Below, one piece after another: positions 9,166 through 16,569 of a DNA stretch of 64,000 nucleotides; position 1 is the stretch's first letter; each line of letters begins with the position of its first letter. A program made the translations under genes and the position numbers. The stretch is taken from assembly GCA_965243525.1 (NCBI GenBank), contig OZ251568.1, positions 1,674,001 through 1,738,000 of the forward strand, written 5' to 3'. The notes beneath the pieces were generated by a model. It saw nothing but the letters and a program-made list of their open reading frames with translations. It was not told the DNA's origin and did not search any database. The DNA is from WTKD01 sp965243525 (lineage in GTDB: Bacteria; Spirochaetota; Spirochaetia; WTKD01).

Positions 9166-9200
9166 CCTGCTTGTTTCCTGCTTATTCTTCTACTCTTAGT
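9166..9200 (+). other. 3' arm of the 16S precursor processing helix
   Basis: This is the complement of 7481-7523 in three blocks (see the 5' arm). It is followed at once by a run of Ts (9201-9206). The rest of the spacer to tRNA-Ile contains an AT-rich palindrome at 9242-9257 and the tRNA-Ile promoter; I see no protein gene in it. Confidence 0.75.
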
Positions 9201-9241
9201 TTTTTTATCATAATTCCCATAGAATCAATAGATAGTTTCAC

Positions 9242-9257
9242 TAGTGTATATACACTA
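9242..9257 (+). repeat. 16-bp perfect palindrome in the rRNA spacer
   Basis: TAGTGTATATACACTA reads the same on both strands. It is followed by TATATATCCCTTTTT. It could be a weak terminator for the 16S transcript or a protein-binding site; the sequence does not decide. Confidence 0.4.
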
Positions 9258-9405
9258 TATATCCCTTTTTGTGAGGTCTGTAGATGTATGCTTTAGGGTT
9301 CTCTATATGCTGTCTGCAAGAGGCAATTTGAGATCATCAGCAGGGTGGTTACTCCCAACAAGGGGTGGATTATGAAAAACTTGAACAAAAGGACTGCAAC
9401 ATGCC

Positions 9406-9434
9406 TTGAAAGGATTCTTGTGATAGGATATGAT
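9406..9434 (+). promoter_or_regulatory. Sigma-70 promoter for tRNA-Ile
   Basis: TTGAAA (9406-9411), exactly 17 bases, TATGAT (9429-9434). The predicted start near 9441 lies just before tRNA-Ile, so this tRNA need not depend on 16S transcription. An inverted repeat (TAGGATA/TATCCTA, 9424-9440) overlaps the -10. Confidence 0.65.
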
Positions 9435-9449
9435 ATCCTATTCTTTCGA

Positions 9450-9523
9450 GGGCCTGTAGCTCAGCCGGTTAGAGCACTTCTCTGATAAGGAAGGGGTCAG
9501 TGGTTCAAATCCACTCAGGCCCA
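9450..9523 (+). tRNA. tRNA-Ile (anticodon GAT)
   Basis: The acceptor stem GGGCCTG pairs with CAGGCCC, the anticodon loop CTGATAA gives GAT, and the T arm TGGTTCAAATCCA is normal. CCA is not encoded. In most bacteria tRNA-Ile(GAT) lies in the 16S-23S spacer; here the expected 23S gene is absent downstream. Confidence 0.95.
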
Positions 9524-9684
9524 AGACCCTTTCTATATAAGCAAAATAAAAGATTATTAAGAAGAGAAATAGGGAAGAGCTTTCTTGTTTTATTCATTGG
9601 AACTATTTTTTAAAATCAAATTCTATTTCTGCTGTTTTCTAACGAGAAATCTGCGCAGAAGCCTCTGTTTGCCGAAAGGGCAAC

Positions 9685-9713
9685 TTTACTCTGTTAACGT
9701 GTACTACTACACT
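9685..9713 (+). promoter_or_regulatory. Candidate leaderless promoter of nadK
   Basis: TTTACT (9685-9690), 17 bases, TACACT (9708-9713). The start codon at 9721 begins seven bases after the -10, so the transcript would start at or very near the ATG. No Shine-Dalgarno is present. Elsewhere in 9524-9684 I see only AT-rich sequence and a five-pair stem (TTGCC/GGCAA). Confidence 0.45.
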
Positions 9714-9720
9714 AGTATAG

Positions 9721-10569
9721 ATGATTCTAATAAAATCCGTGCTTATTGTTGCATCAATTGTGCGGAAAAAAGCAAAAATCTATGCAGAGAGGATATACTC
9801 GTATTTTAAATACAGAGACATCCACTGTGATATTTTGCCGTTGCGCGAACTTGATCACGCGGATACTACACGACATTATGATCTTGCAGTCACCTTGGGT
9901 GGTGATGGAACGGTACTATGTGCTTCGCGTATTCTTTCTCCACATAGCACACCGATTCTTCCGATAAACTTGGGAAATTTTGGATTTATTACTGAAATAG
10001 AGGCTAGCGAGTGGCAAGAGGCGATAGAGCAGTATGAACAGGGAGATCTCATTGCCGGGCAGCGAATATTATTAGAAATAGTGATTCTCCGCGATGGAAA
10101 GAAACTCATTACGAGTGTGGGACTCAATGAAGCGGTTATATCGTCATCGGGAGTTGCGAAGCTAGTGAATTTACGTCTTGAAGTACAGCAGCAAGAGCTT
10201 GGAAGATATCGCGCAGATGGTTTGATCGTTGCTACACCTACGGGATCAACGGCGTATTCAGTTGCTGCAGGAGGTCCCGTCTTGCATCCTGAGATGGAGG
10301 CGATTATTGTGAATCCCATTTGCCCTTTTACCCTTTCGCATCGCCCCTTGGTACTTCCAGCAAGAGAATTACTACATATTTATATTGGGGAAAGTCAACG
10401 AACTGATATTATTATTACCGTGGATGGACAAAAGGCGATTCCCCTTGAACCAGGTGATATTATTACGATTTCTTCATATAATGAACGTGCGCACATCATC
10501 CGTTCACCTAAGCGGAGCTATTATGAGGTCCTATGTAAAAAATTAGGATGGGGAGGGGGAAGCCAATGA
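9721..10569 (+). CDS. nadK: NAD kinase
   Basis: The 282-residue protein phosphorylates NAD to NADP with ATP or polyphosphate. The catalytic GGDG is at 60-63 (TLGGDGTVL), followed by NLGNFGFITEI (about 85-95), the NAD-binding SVGLNEAVI, and ADGLIVATPTGSTAYSVAA with GGPVLHP. Length is normal. ATG 9721 is directly preceded by an in-frame stop, so the start is fixed, and the first beta-strand (KSVLIVASIV) begins at once. The stop overlaps the recN start (ATGA). nadK next to recN is a common bacterial arrangement. Confidence 0.96.
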   Translation: MILIKSVLIVASIVRKKAKIYAERIYSYFKYRDIHCDILPLRELDHADTTRHYDLAVTLGGDGTVLCASRILSPHSTPILPINLGNFGFITEIEASEWQEAIEQYEQGDLIAGQRILLEIVILRDGKKLITSVGLNEAVISSSGVAKLVNLRLEVQQQELGRYRADGLIVATPTGSTAYSVAAGGPVLHPEMEAIIVNPICPFTLSHRPLVLPARELLHIYIGESQRTDIIITVDGQKAIPLEPGDIITISSYNERAHIIRSPKRSYYEVLCKKLGWGGGSQ

Positions 10570-12248
10570 TTGAGTCACTAGAGATTTATAATTATATCCT
10601 TGTAGATCATATCGTCATAACGTTTGATTCTGGGTTTACGGTGTTAACTGGTGAGACAGGGGCAGGAAAATCGATACTTGTTGGAGCTCTGAAGATTCTC
10701 GCAGGAGAAAAACTTTCTGATGCATATATTCGCCCCGGAAAAGATGAGGCGAGTTTTACTGCGGTGTGGAATATAAAAAACCGTAGAGCAGTGCATGCCT
10801 TTTTGCAAGATCGTGGATTATCTTGCGACGATGAACAATTGATCGTGCGGAGAACAATTCGTGTCGGCGGAAGGCCTTCGTCCTATATTCAATCACAGCA
10901 AGTTACGCAAAAGGATCTTGAAACACTGTCTGCGTTGCTCGTTGATCAGCATTCGCAACATGAACATCAGTCCTTGTTTGTTTCGCAGGTGCAGCGAACG
11001 CTTCTTGATACCTATGCGGGGTGTGTCGATGCAGTGGGTGCGATAACCCGTTCCTATCACGCGGTGCAGAAATTGCATCAAGATTTGCAAGAACATCACG
11101 AGGTGTTGAACAAGATTGTTGCTGAAAAAGAATATCTCCAACATGCGATGGAAGAAATTGAACAAGCAGGGCTGCAATCGGATGAGGATCGTGGTCTTGA
11201 AGAGGAATTGAACGTTCTTGCGAATAGCAAGGATATAGAAGAACTCTGTGGACAGATAGGTCAGTTGTTTGAAGGAGAAAAGGGTGTCACTGCAGGACTT
11301 GGGCAGGTGCTACGCTTGATTCAATTGCTGAGCAGAAAAAGCACTACATTTGCCGCATTGGAAGAACGTATAACAGCAGCGGATATTGAACTACGAGACA
11401 TTCATTCAGATTTTTCAGATAAGGTTGGGCGGTTGATATTTGATCCTGCACATCTGGTTCGAGTTGAAAAGAGACTGGGATTGATCGACCTTCTTAAGTC
11501 AAAGTACGGGAAAACTATTGATGCTATTTTGACATTTAAAGTGGACGCACAGAAGAAACTTGAGCACCTTGACCAGTCTGATGAAGAGATTGCTCTGCTT
11601 ACCCGAAAATTACGTGATGAAGAGAAAAAATTATTCCAATTGTCAAAGCAGGTTTCTTTGAAGCGAATGCAGGTTGCGAAGAAACTCACCGGTGAAATTA
11701 CCGAACATTTGCGATTACTTGGGATGCCGCATGCGCAGTTAACAGTGCAGGCAGATATATTAAAAAATGCAAACGGAACAGCACAATGCGGTCCGTATGG
11801 CATTGATGAGATAACATTTTTGTTTACCGCTAACGCTGGCGCGCAACAAACGCAGCTAAAACGTGCTGCATCTGGTGGGGAATTGTCGCGCATTATGCTT
11901 GCTATTAAATCGGTGTTTGCCTATGAGGACACCATTCCGACGCTTATTTTTGATGAGGTTGATGCAGGTATTGGGGGTGAGATTGCGCTTCGTGTAGCAG
12001 AACATCTCAAGAAACTTGCAGAGACAAAACAAGTGCTCTGTATCACACATCTTGGCTCACTCGCTACGTATGCAGATCATCATTTCAAGGTTTCAAAAAC
12101 AGTGCAGAACAATGAAACATTTACCGAAGCAAGGTTGATTGAGCACGAGGAACGCATCACTGAGGTTGCTCGCATGCTCTCAGGTAACAGCGATGCCTCT
12201 GAATCCCGCAACCATGCAAAATCACTCTTGGAAAAGGTACACGCATGA
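10566..12248 (+). CDS. recN: DNA repair ATPase RecN
   Basis: The 560-residue protein is an SMC-like ATPase that acts early at double-strand breaks. Walker A is GETGAGKS (about 29-36); a long central coiled coil follows (many EEL/KLE heptads, about 150-380). The signature ASGGELSRIMLAI and Walker B LIFDEVDAGIGG are near 435-470. The usual QVICVTHLPQIAA is QVLCITHLGSLATYAD. I chose ATG 10566 because GGGAGGGGG sits at good spacing and the family N-terminus (IESLEIYNYIL) begins there. It overlaps nadK and the next gene by ATGA junctions. Confidence 0.95.
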   Translation: MIESLEIYNYILVDHIVITFDSGFTVLTGETGAGKSILVGALKILAGEKLSDAYIRPGKDEASFTAVWNIKNRRAVHAFLQDRGLSCDDEQLIVRRTIRVGGRPSSYIQSQQVTQKDLETLSALLVDQHSQHEHQSLFVSQVQRTLLDTYAGCVDAVGAITRSYHAVQKLHQDLQEHHEVLNKIVAEKEYLQHAMEEIEQAGLQSDEDRGLEEELNVLANSKDIEELCGQIGQLFEGEKGVTAGLGQVLRLIQLLSRKSTTFAALEERITAADIELRDIHSDFSDKVGRLIFDPAHLVRVEKRLGLIDLLKSKYGKTIDAILTFKVDAQKKLEHLDQSDEEIALLTRKLRDEEKKLFQLSKQVSLKRMQVAKKLTGEITEHLRLLGMPHAQLTVQADILKNANGTAQCGPYGIDEITFLFTANAGAQQTQLKRAASGGELSRIMLAIKSVFAYEDTIPTLIFDEVDAGIGGEIALRVAEHLKKLAETKQVLCITHLGSLATYADHHFKVSKTVQNNETFTEARLIEHEERITEVARMLSGNSDASESRNHAKSLLEKVHA

Positions 12249-13024
12249 ACACCAGTATTCTTGAAAGCTCAGAATATATCGAGCGAATGAAAATGCTCCG
12301 CTCGCTATCTGTAAGATATGAAAAATCCGCAGAACAACAGTTGATAACACCTGATTCTCATGAGTCCCAGCAGATATTGCAGTATAGCGATATGCTATTG
12401 AATGCGCTCTCGTATAAAATCGCTGAATCAGAAACATCTCTGTATGAATTTAAACTGCGCAATCAGCGAGTTTTAAATGCGGGGCGTAAGCTTATCTATG
12501 AAGTATTGATTCGTCTTGAAGGACTTGTTAGCAATCTCATTGATGTTCCGCTGAGTGATTTATTGGTCTATCAAAAAAAAATAGAAGCAGTAGATGATAC
12601 TATGCGGTCTTCTTTAATACGTAAACTCTTTATTGCACTGGATCATATAAAAATTGCCTATGGGGATAACACAAAATGGAAGTGGACATTCACAGAACTT
12701 GTGGGAAGAGCCTCAGTGATCAGTAAAAATCTTCTCCATTTGAAGCGAATCAGCGCAGGGTTATGGCCAGAACAACCGGGGTATAAAGAGTGTCGAGTTC
12801 ATTTGAAACTAGTTATTGAAAAATTGCAGTTTGCAGCAGGTGAATATCGTTCAAAATATGAATTAGCTGGAAAGCAGTTAATCGATATGCAATTTGCCAT
12901 GAAATTGTTAAATGCTACTCGACAATTGGCGATGTTGACTGCTGATCGAGAACTTGCTGATGAGCTGAAGCGAAAACTCAGCGTTTGGAAACAAAAACTG
13001 GAATTTGAAGTAAAACGAAAATGA
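12245..13024 (+). CDS. Uncharacterised helical protein in the nadK-recN operon
   Basis: I do not recognise this 259-residue protein. It has no signal peptide or membrane segment and is rich in Leu, Lys and Glu, with predicted helices throughout; the last 25 residues (ELADELKRKLSVWKQKLEFE and on) look like a coiled coil. It overlaps recN (ATGA) and the next gene by four bases each, so it is translationally coupled to both. A cytoplasmic role is likely; a link to RecN is only suggested by position. Confidence 0.7.
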   Translation: MNTSILESSEYIERMKMLRSLSVRYEKSAEQQLITPDSHESQQILQYSDMLLNALSYKIAESETSLYEFKLRNQRVLNAGRKLIYEVLIRLEGLVSNLIDVPLSDLLVYQKKIEAVDDTMRSSLIRKLFIALDHIKIAYGDNTKWKWTFTELVGRASVISKNLLHLKRISAGLWPEQPGYKECRVHLKLVIEKLQFAAGEYRSKYELAGKQLIDMQFAMKLLNATRQLAMLTADRELADELKRKLSVWKQKLEFEVKRK

Positions 13025-14037
13025 CCATTTTACGGGTGGTTTTTCTCTACGTATTCTTTTTTGCTCTTGTATTTTTCGCTCTACTCTTGCTCCCGTATAA
13101 GCAAAATGAAGAACATGCTGTCAATCTGCAGTGGGCAACAACTGTATCTGAACTAGGCAAAAATAGTGTTAATCGGACTGCAAACCTACGTGCATTTCAA
13201 TACAGGAATCGGTTTGGGTATATTCATCCAGAAACAGGAAGAGGCTTCTCATTATCCACCCAGAACCTTGTCGCACAATCGGATCAACTTTTTGCCCAAA
13301 AAGAAACAACCGAAAATACGTATTTGTTATTTGATTCAACCGGAGCTTTTATACAAGCGATTCCAATAAAAGGGGAGCTTATCATCCACAACGATGAGGT
13401 TGCCCTTGTGAGCGAAGATTATCACAGCATATATCAGATACACGACAGAGTAATTGTGAAAACAGAATTTGGAAATGCAGTTGTTTCTTCGATTTTTAGC
13501 TCAGAAAATATTGTAGCATACTTGTTTTCTTTGGGACTTGTGGATCTTTCTTCTGATCAAGTACTATTCACTCCAGATTCGATGGTCATTGATTATAAAA
13601 ATAGCGGCGCGATGACCACGGTGCTCCGCATCTACGAAGAGGATATATCATCTAGCGTGGTTGAGATCTATGCAATAAATAGACAGGAAGAACAACAACT
13701 GAAGCTCTCGCGCGTTATCGCGTCTTCACCAGTCCATATTGAGACAAACGATTCACATAGCTTGATTGCCTTTGCCAATATTGCTCAGTTTTATTTGGGT
13801 GATGTGGTAGCGCAAGAGTATACGTACAATGGAATGGTGGAGAAGGTGTTCGCAAGTGATGAAATCTTTGCAATCCTTGTGCGTAACTCAAAAGGCCAAT
13901 CACAGATTTCTATATATTCAGCAGATGCGCAGTTTATTGCGGGGTTGTCCCTGAGTGCAACAGATGAGGTCATATCAGTGTTTGACAACAGCATACTTTT
14001 TGGAACGCAGTATACCTTGCTCTTGGTTTCGTTGTAA
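13021..14037 (+). CDS. Membrane-anchored protein, possibly beta-propeller
   Basis: The 338-residue protein has one N-terminal membrane segment (VVFLYVFFFALVFFALLLL, about 6-24) and a long extracytoplasmic part. That part is built of alternating short hydrophobic strands (NTYLLFDSTGAFIQAIPI, SIYQIHDRVIVKTEFG, AFANIAQFYLGDVVAQEY, QISIYSADAQFIAGLSL), the pattern of a beta-propeller with repeated sensing of a value at regular spacing. No catalytic motif is visible. It shares overlaps with both neighbours. Function unknown; the propeller is my inference from strand pattern. Confidence 0.65.
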   Translation: MTILRVVFLYVFFFALVFFALLLLPYKQNEEHAVNLQWATTVSELGKNSVNRTANLRAFQYRNRFGYIHPETGRGFSLSTQNLVAQSDQLFAQKETTENTYLLFDSTGAFIQAIPIKGELIIHNDEVALVSEDYHSIYQIHDRVIVKTEFGNAVVSSIFSSENIVAYLFSLGLVDLSSDQVLFTPDSMVIDYKNSGAMTTVLRIYEEDISSSVVEIYAINRQEEQQLKLSRVIASSPVHIETNDSHSLIAFANIAQFYLGDVVAQEYTYNGMVEKVFASDEIFAILVRNSKGQSQISIYSADAQFIAGLSLSATDEVISVFDNSILFGTQYTLLLVSL

Positions 14038-14834
14038 TGCGTTGCAAAATTATCAGTGTTCTAATTTTTTGTATATCTGCCGTATCAGGCCATGCGCAAT
14101 GGCGTATGCCCATTGAACAACCGCTGCTACGTACTGCATTTTCGCCGGATAGATATTTAACCACGATAGAAAGTAACCAATCTGAAAACAGATATATCTA
14201 CCCCATTGCATCAGGACGATTAGTACATACGATTGATAGCGAAACTGTTATTTCCGCGGTTACTAATACTGCCTCACCAGAACAAGAGCGCTATCAAAGG
14301 GTGTTGATCTTACACGACAATGGTTATGCGAGTATCTATATGGGAAATTTTATCGTTCTTCACCGCGAACCAATTATTTCGGAATCACAACCCATTGCAA
14401 TCCTCCAAAATGAGGCTGCATTCTTGTTTGCTTTGTACGATGTTGAACGCCATGCTTGGATCAATCCATATTTTGTATTCATGCCAGAGGTTGCCCGCAG
14501 CAATCATATTCGCTACAATGCCGTTCTCAAAAATACACATGAATCGTTGTTTGATCGAAGTATCGTTACCCAAGATGCCAAATTGCAAATCTATCAACAA
14601 CCCGATCAAGAAACCATTCTTCCCATTGCAGAACAAGTCTTTTTAAATGAGATTCTTATAAAAACCAACTATTTTACTCATGTTTTGTTAGGATCAAAAG
14701 ATCTGTTTCCAGATACGGCAATCACCATTCAAGTAACAGAAGATTTTGGCGTGCGTGGTGACATCTCCATTCGGCCGTTCTACTCGGAAACAAATTCAAA
14801 TTCTCAAGCGTTTTTTTTCAGAATCGTGAAATAA
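14037..14834 (+). CDS. Secreted protein with degenerate LytM/M23-like domain
   Basis: The 265-residue protein has a signal peptide (likely cleavage after GHA, about residue 22). Residues about 80-125 read RVLILHDNGYASIYMGNF followed by PIISESQPIAIL. This resembles the core of M23/LytM peptidases (H-x-NG-x-x-x-x-Y, then a Gly-Gln-x-Ile-Gly turn). The HxH zinc ligands are not found, so it is probably a non-catalytic LytM-like protein, such as those that regulate cell-wall hydrolases. The assignment rests on a short match. Its start overlaps the preceding stop (TAATG). Confidence 0.55.
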   Translation: MRCKIISVLIFCISAVSGHAQWRMPIEQPLLRTAFSPDRYLTTIESNQSENRYIYPIASGRLVHTIDSETVISAVTNTASPEQERYQRVLILHDNGYASIYMGNFIVLHREPIISESQPIAILQNEAAFLFALYDVERHAWINPYFVFMPEVARSNHIRYNAVLKNTHESLFDRSIVTQDAKLQIYQQPDQETILPIAEQVFLNEILIKTNYFTHVLLGSKDLFPDTAITIQVTEDFGVRGDISIRPFYSETNSNSQAFFFRIVK

Positions 14835-14847
14835 TTCTTTTTAATTG

Positions 14848-14876
14848 TTGCCAAAACAGAATTTCATCACTAAACT
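14848..14876 (+). promoter_or_regulatory. Sigma-70 promoter of mraZ and the downstream gene chain
   Basis: TTGCCA (14848-14853), exactly 17 bases, TAAACT (14871-14876). The predicted start near 14883 coincides with the first MraZ box, so bound MraZ would block initiation or early elongation. Confidence 0.6.
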
Positions 14877-14882
14877 ATTTTT

Positions 14883-14918
14883 GTGGGGAAAAGTGGGGAA
14901 TTGTAGAAAATTGTGGAG
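14883..14918 (+). promoter_or_regulatory. MraZ operator: four repeats with a 10-bp period
   Basis: GTGGGGAA at 14883 and 14893, GTAGAAAA at 14903 and GTGGAGTT at 14913 begin exactly ten bases apart. E. coli MraZ binds tandem TGGGN boxes separated by five bases in its own promoter, the same spacing as here. The first two boxes are perfect, the third is degenerate, and the fourth (TGGAG) also serves as the mraZ Shine-Dalgarno region. Confidence 0.8.
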
Positions 14919-14920
14919 TT

Positions 14921-15361
14921 ATGCTAACAGGACAATACAAGACAAGCCTTGATGAGAAGGGGCGGATCCTCATCCCTAATCGATTGCGCAATGCGATTCT
15001 TGGTTCTCAAGTGATTGTCACTGCAGGCATTGATTCTTGTCTGTGGGTTTTTTTACCGAACACCTGGCAGGAATTGTCAGATAAGATAATGGAAACTTCA
15101 TTGTTTTCACAAAAGGCGCGATTGCTGCAGCGAAGAATTGTTGCTCCAGCGATGGAACTTGACCTTGATAAAATGGGACGCATTCTTATTCCACAAAACT
15201 TGCAGGACATCGCCTTGGTTAAGAAAAATTGTATTCTCCATGGGTTGAAAAAATTTATTGAAATTTGGGATGCGGAAATGTACGAGGCATACCTCGAAGC
15301 CAATGAAAGTGATTTCAAAAAGCTGCTGAAGAGTTGGGAGGGACCGTCGTCATATGAGTGA
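14921..15361 (+). CDS. mraZ: Transcriptional regulator MraZ
   Basis: The 146-residue protein has two AbrB/MraZ-type beta-barrel repeats: LTGQYKTSLDEKGRILIPNRLR (about 2-23, with DEKGRI) and MELDLDKMGRILIPQNL (about 78-94, with DKMGRI). MraZ forms a ring that binds tandem TGGGN boxes and represses the dcw cluster. Such boxes lie directly upstream, so autoregulation is expected. Length is normal. It is the first gene of the division cluster, and its 3' end overlaps rsmH by eight bases. Confidence 0.95.
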   Translation: MLTGQYKTSLDEKGRILIPNRLRNAILGSQVIVTAGIDSCLWVFLPNTWQELSDKIMETSLFSQKARLLQRRIVAPAMELDLDKMGRILIPQNLQDIALVKKNCILHGLKKFIEIWDAEMYEAYLEANESDFKKLLKSWEGPSSYE

Positions 15362-16286
15362 AACCTACCATACTCCGGTAATGTTTCAAGAGGTGGCATC
15401 GTTTATCGGAAAACTCGATGAACCAAAGATGTTTATCGATGCTACTCTTGGTGAGGGCGGTCATTCAGCACATATATTGGAAACATTTCCGCATATTTTT
15501 TGTGAGGGCATTGATGCAGATGATCGCATGATATCTCGTGCTCAAGAGCGGCTAGCAGGATTCGAAGAGAGAACTCGCTTACATACCATGTGGTTTGATG
15601 AATACTTTGCGCAACATGCACCGAAAAATGCCGCTTCGGCGATACTCTTTGATTTGGGCATTTCTACGTATCATTATACAGCAAAGGATCGAGGGTTTAG
15701 CTTCGATAGTGAAGATCCTCTAGATATGCGCATAGCGAGAGAACAAACACGCAGCGCAGAAGACGTGTTGTATGAAAACAGCGAGCGGGAATTAGCAGAT
15801 ATACTCTATACATATGGAGAAGAGCATCGTGCACAAAAAATCGCCCGCGCTATTCATAAGCATTTGATTGTTCCCCGTGTCCACCCAATAACCTGCAAGG
15901 ATCTAGCATATGTTGTGAAAGGATGTTTTGCAAAGGAACGACGTTATCGCTTTCCACATCCCGCAACGAAGGTGTTCCAAGCCTTGCGAATTGTTGTCAA
16001 CAATGAACTTGAACGGCTAAAAAAGACACTTTCTGCTGCGATTGCGGCATTGGCGCATTTAGGAGTGATTCTTGTTATCTCATTTCACTCATTAGAAGAC
16101 AGAATAGTTAAGCATTTTTTTAAATCGCACGACATTCAAAATGGAAACCCCGACGATGTCGATGGAACACCTCGTCTGCGGATACTTACAAAAAAGGTTA
16201 TGCGTGCTGATGAAAAAGAAATTGCGACAAACCCAGCCTCGCGTAGTGCAAAAATGAGAGTTGCACAGAGGGTTATGCATGAATAA
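15354..16286 (+). CDS. rsmH: 16S rRNA (cytosine1402-N4)-methyltransferase RsmH
   Basis: The 310-residue protein N4-methylates C1402 in the 16S decoding centre. Hallmarks: YHTPVMFQEV (5-14), the SAM loop DATLGEGGHSAHIL (about 29-42), DLGISTYHYTAKDRGFSF (about 101-118) with DPLDMRI, and near the C-terminus VISFHSLEDRIVKHFFK and NPASRSAKMRVAQRV. Length is normal. It sits in the conserved position after mraZ and overlaps both neighbours. Confidence 0.96.
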   Translation: MSETYHTPVMFQEVASFIGKLDEPKMFIDATLGEGGHSAHILETFPHIFCEGIDADDRMISRAQERLAGFEERTRLHTMWFDEYFAQHAPKNAASAILFDLGISTYHYTAKDRGFSFDSEDPLDMRIAREQTRSAEDVLYENSERELADILYTYGEEHRAQKIARAIHKHLIVPRVHPITCKDLAYVVKGCFAKERRYRFPHPATKVFQALRIVVNNELERLKKTLSAAIAALAHLGVILVISFHSLEDRIVKHFFKSHDIQNGNPDDVDGTPRLRILTKKVMRADEKEIATNPASRSAKMRVAQRVMHE

Positions 16287-16569
16287 ATCAATGAACATGG
16301 TTTGGGTTGGAAGCATTGTAGCGGTACTTGTTCTGTTTGCGACGCATGTCTATGTCTCCTGGAAATATCAGGAACAGCAAGAACAAATTTCTCACCTTGA
16401 ATCAGAACTTGAGCGCAGCCATTTGTTATACAATGAAAAATTCCTTTCACTCGCTGAAAAAAAGCACAACACAAGAACGCTGTTATATCAGCGGATACTA
16501 TCAGAAGAGCGTTCTTTTCACTCTATTCTTGATCAACTACCGCTCAAGGATGGCTCAGCTCGTGATTAG
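16279..16569 (+). CDS. ftsL: FtsL-like division protein
   Basis: The 96-residue protein has a short cytoplasmic N-terminus, one membrane segment (WVGSIVAVLVLFATHVYVSW, about 9-28) and a coiled coil (EQQEQISHLESELERSHLL). That is the layout of FtsL, which bridges FtsQ and FtsW/FtsI at the division site. Sequence conservation in FtsL is very low, so the call rests on topology and position between rsmH and murF. ATG 16279 overlaps the rsmH stop. The 3' end overlaps murF by 20 bases. Confidence 0.7.
   Translation: MNKSMNMVWVGSIVAVLVLFATHVYVSWKYQEQQEQISHLESELERSHLLYNEKFLSLAEKKHNTRTLLYQRILSEERSFHSILDQLPLKDGSARD

Noticed and set aside
9342..9356. AGGGTGGTTACTCCC resembles the T-box antiterminator motif (AGGGTGGNACCGCG).
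   Set aside because: No specifier stem, no downstream terminator and no amino-acid gene follows; the next gene is a tRNA with its own promoter. Match is only partial.
9373..9480. Short frame starting MKNLNKRTATC with GGGGTGG upstream.
   Set aside because: It runs through the tRNA-Ile promoter and into the tRNA; only about 36 codons.
9876..10319. 147-codon antisense frame opposite nadK.
   Set aside because: Low-complexity shadow of a well-conserved gene.
16328..16549. 74 extra codons upstream of murF in the same frame.
   Set aside because: They overlap ftsL completely and show no MurF sequence; the family N-terminus begins at ATG 16550.
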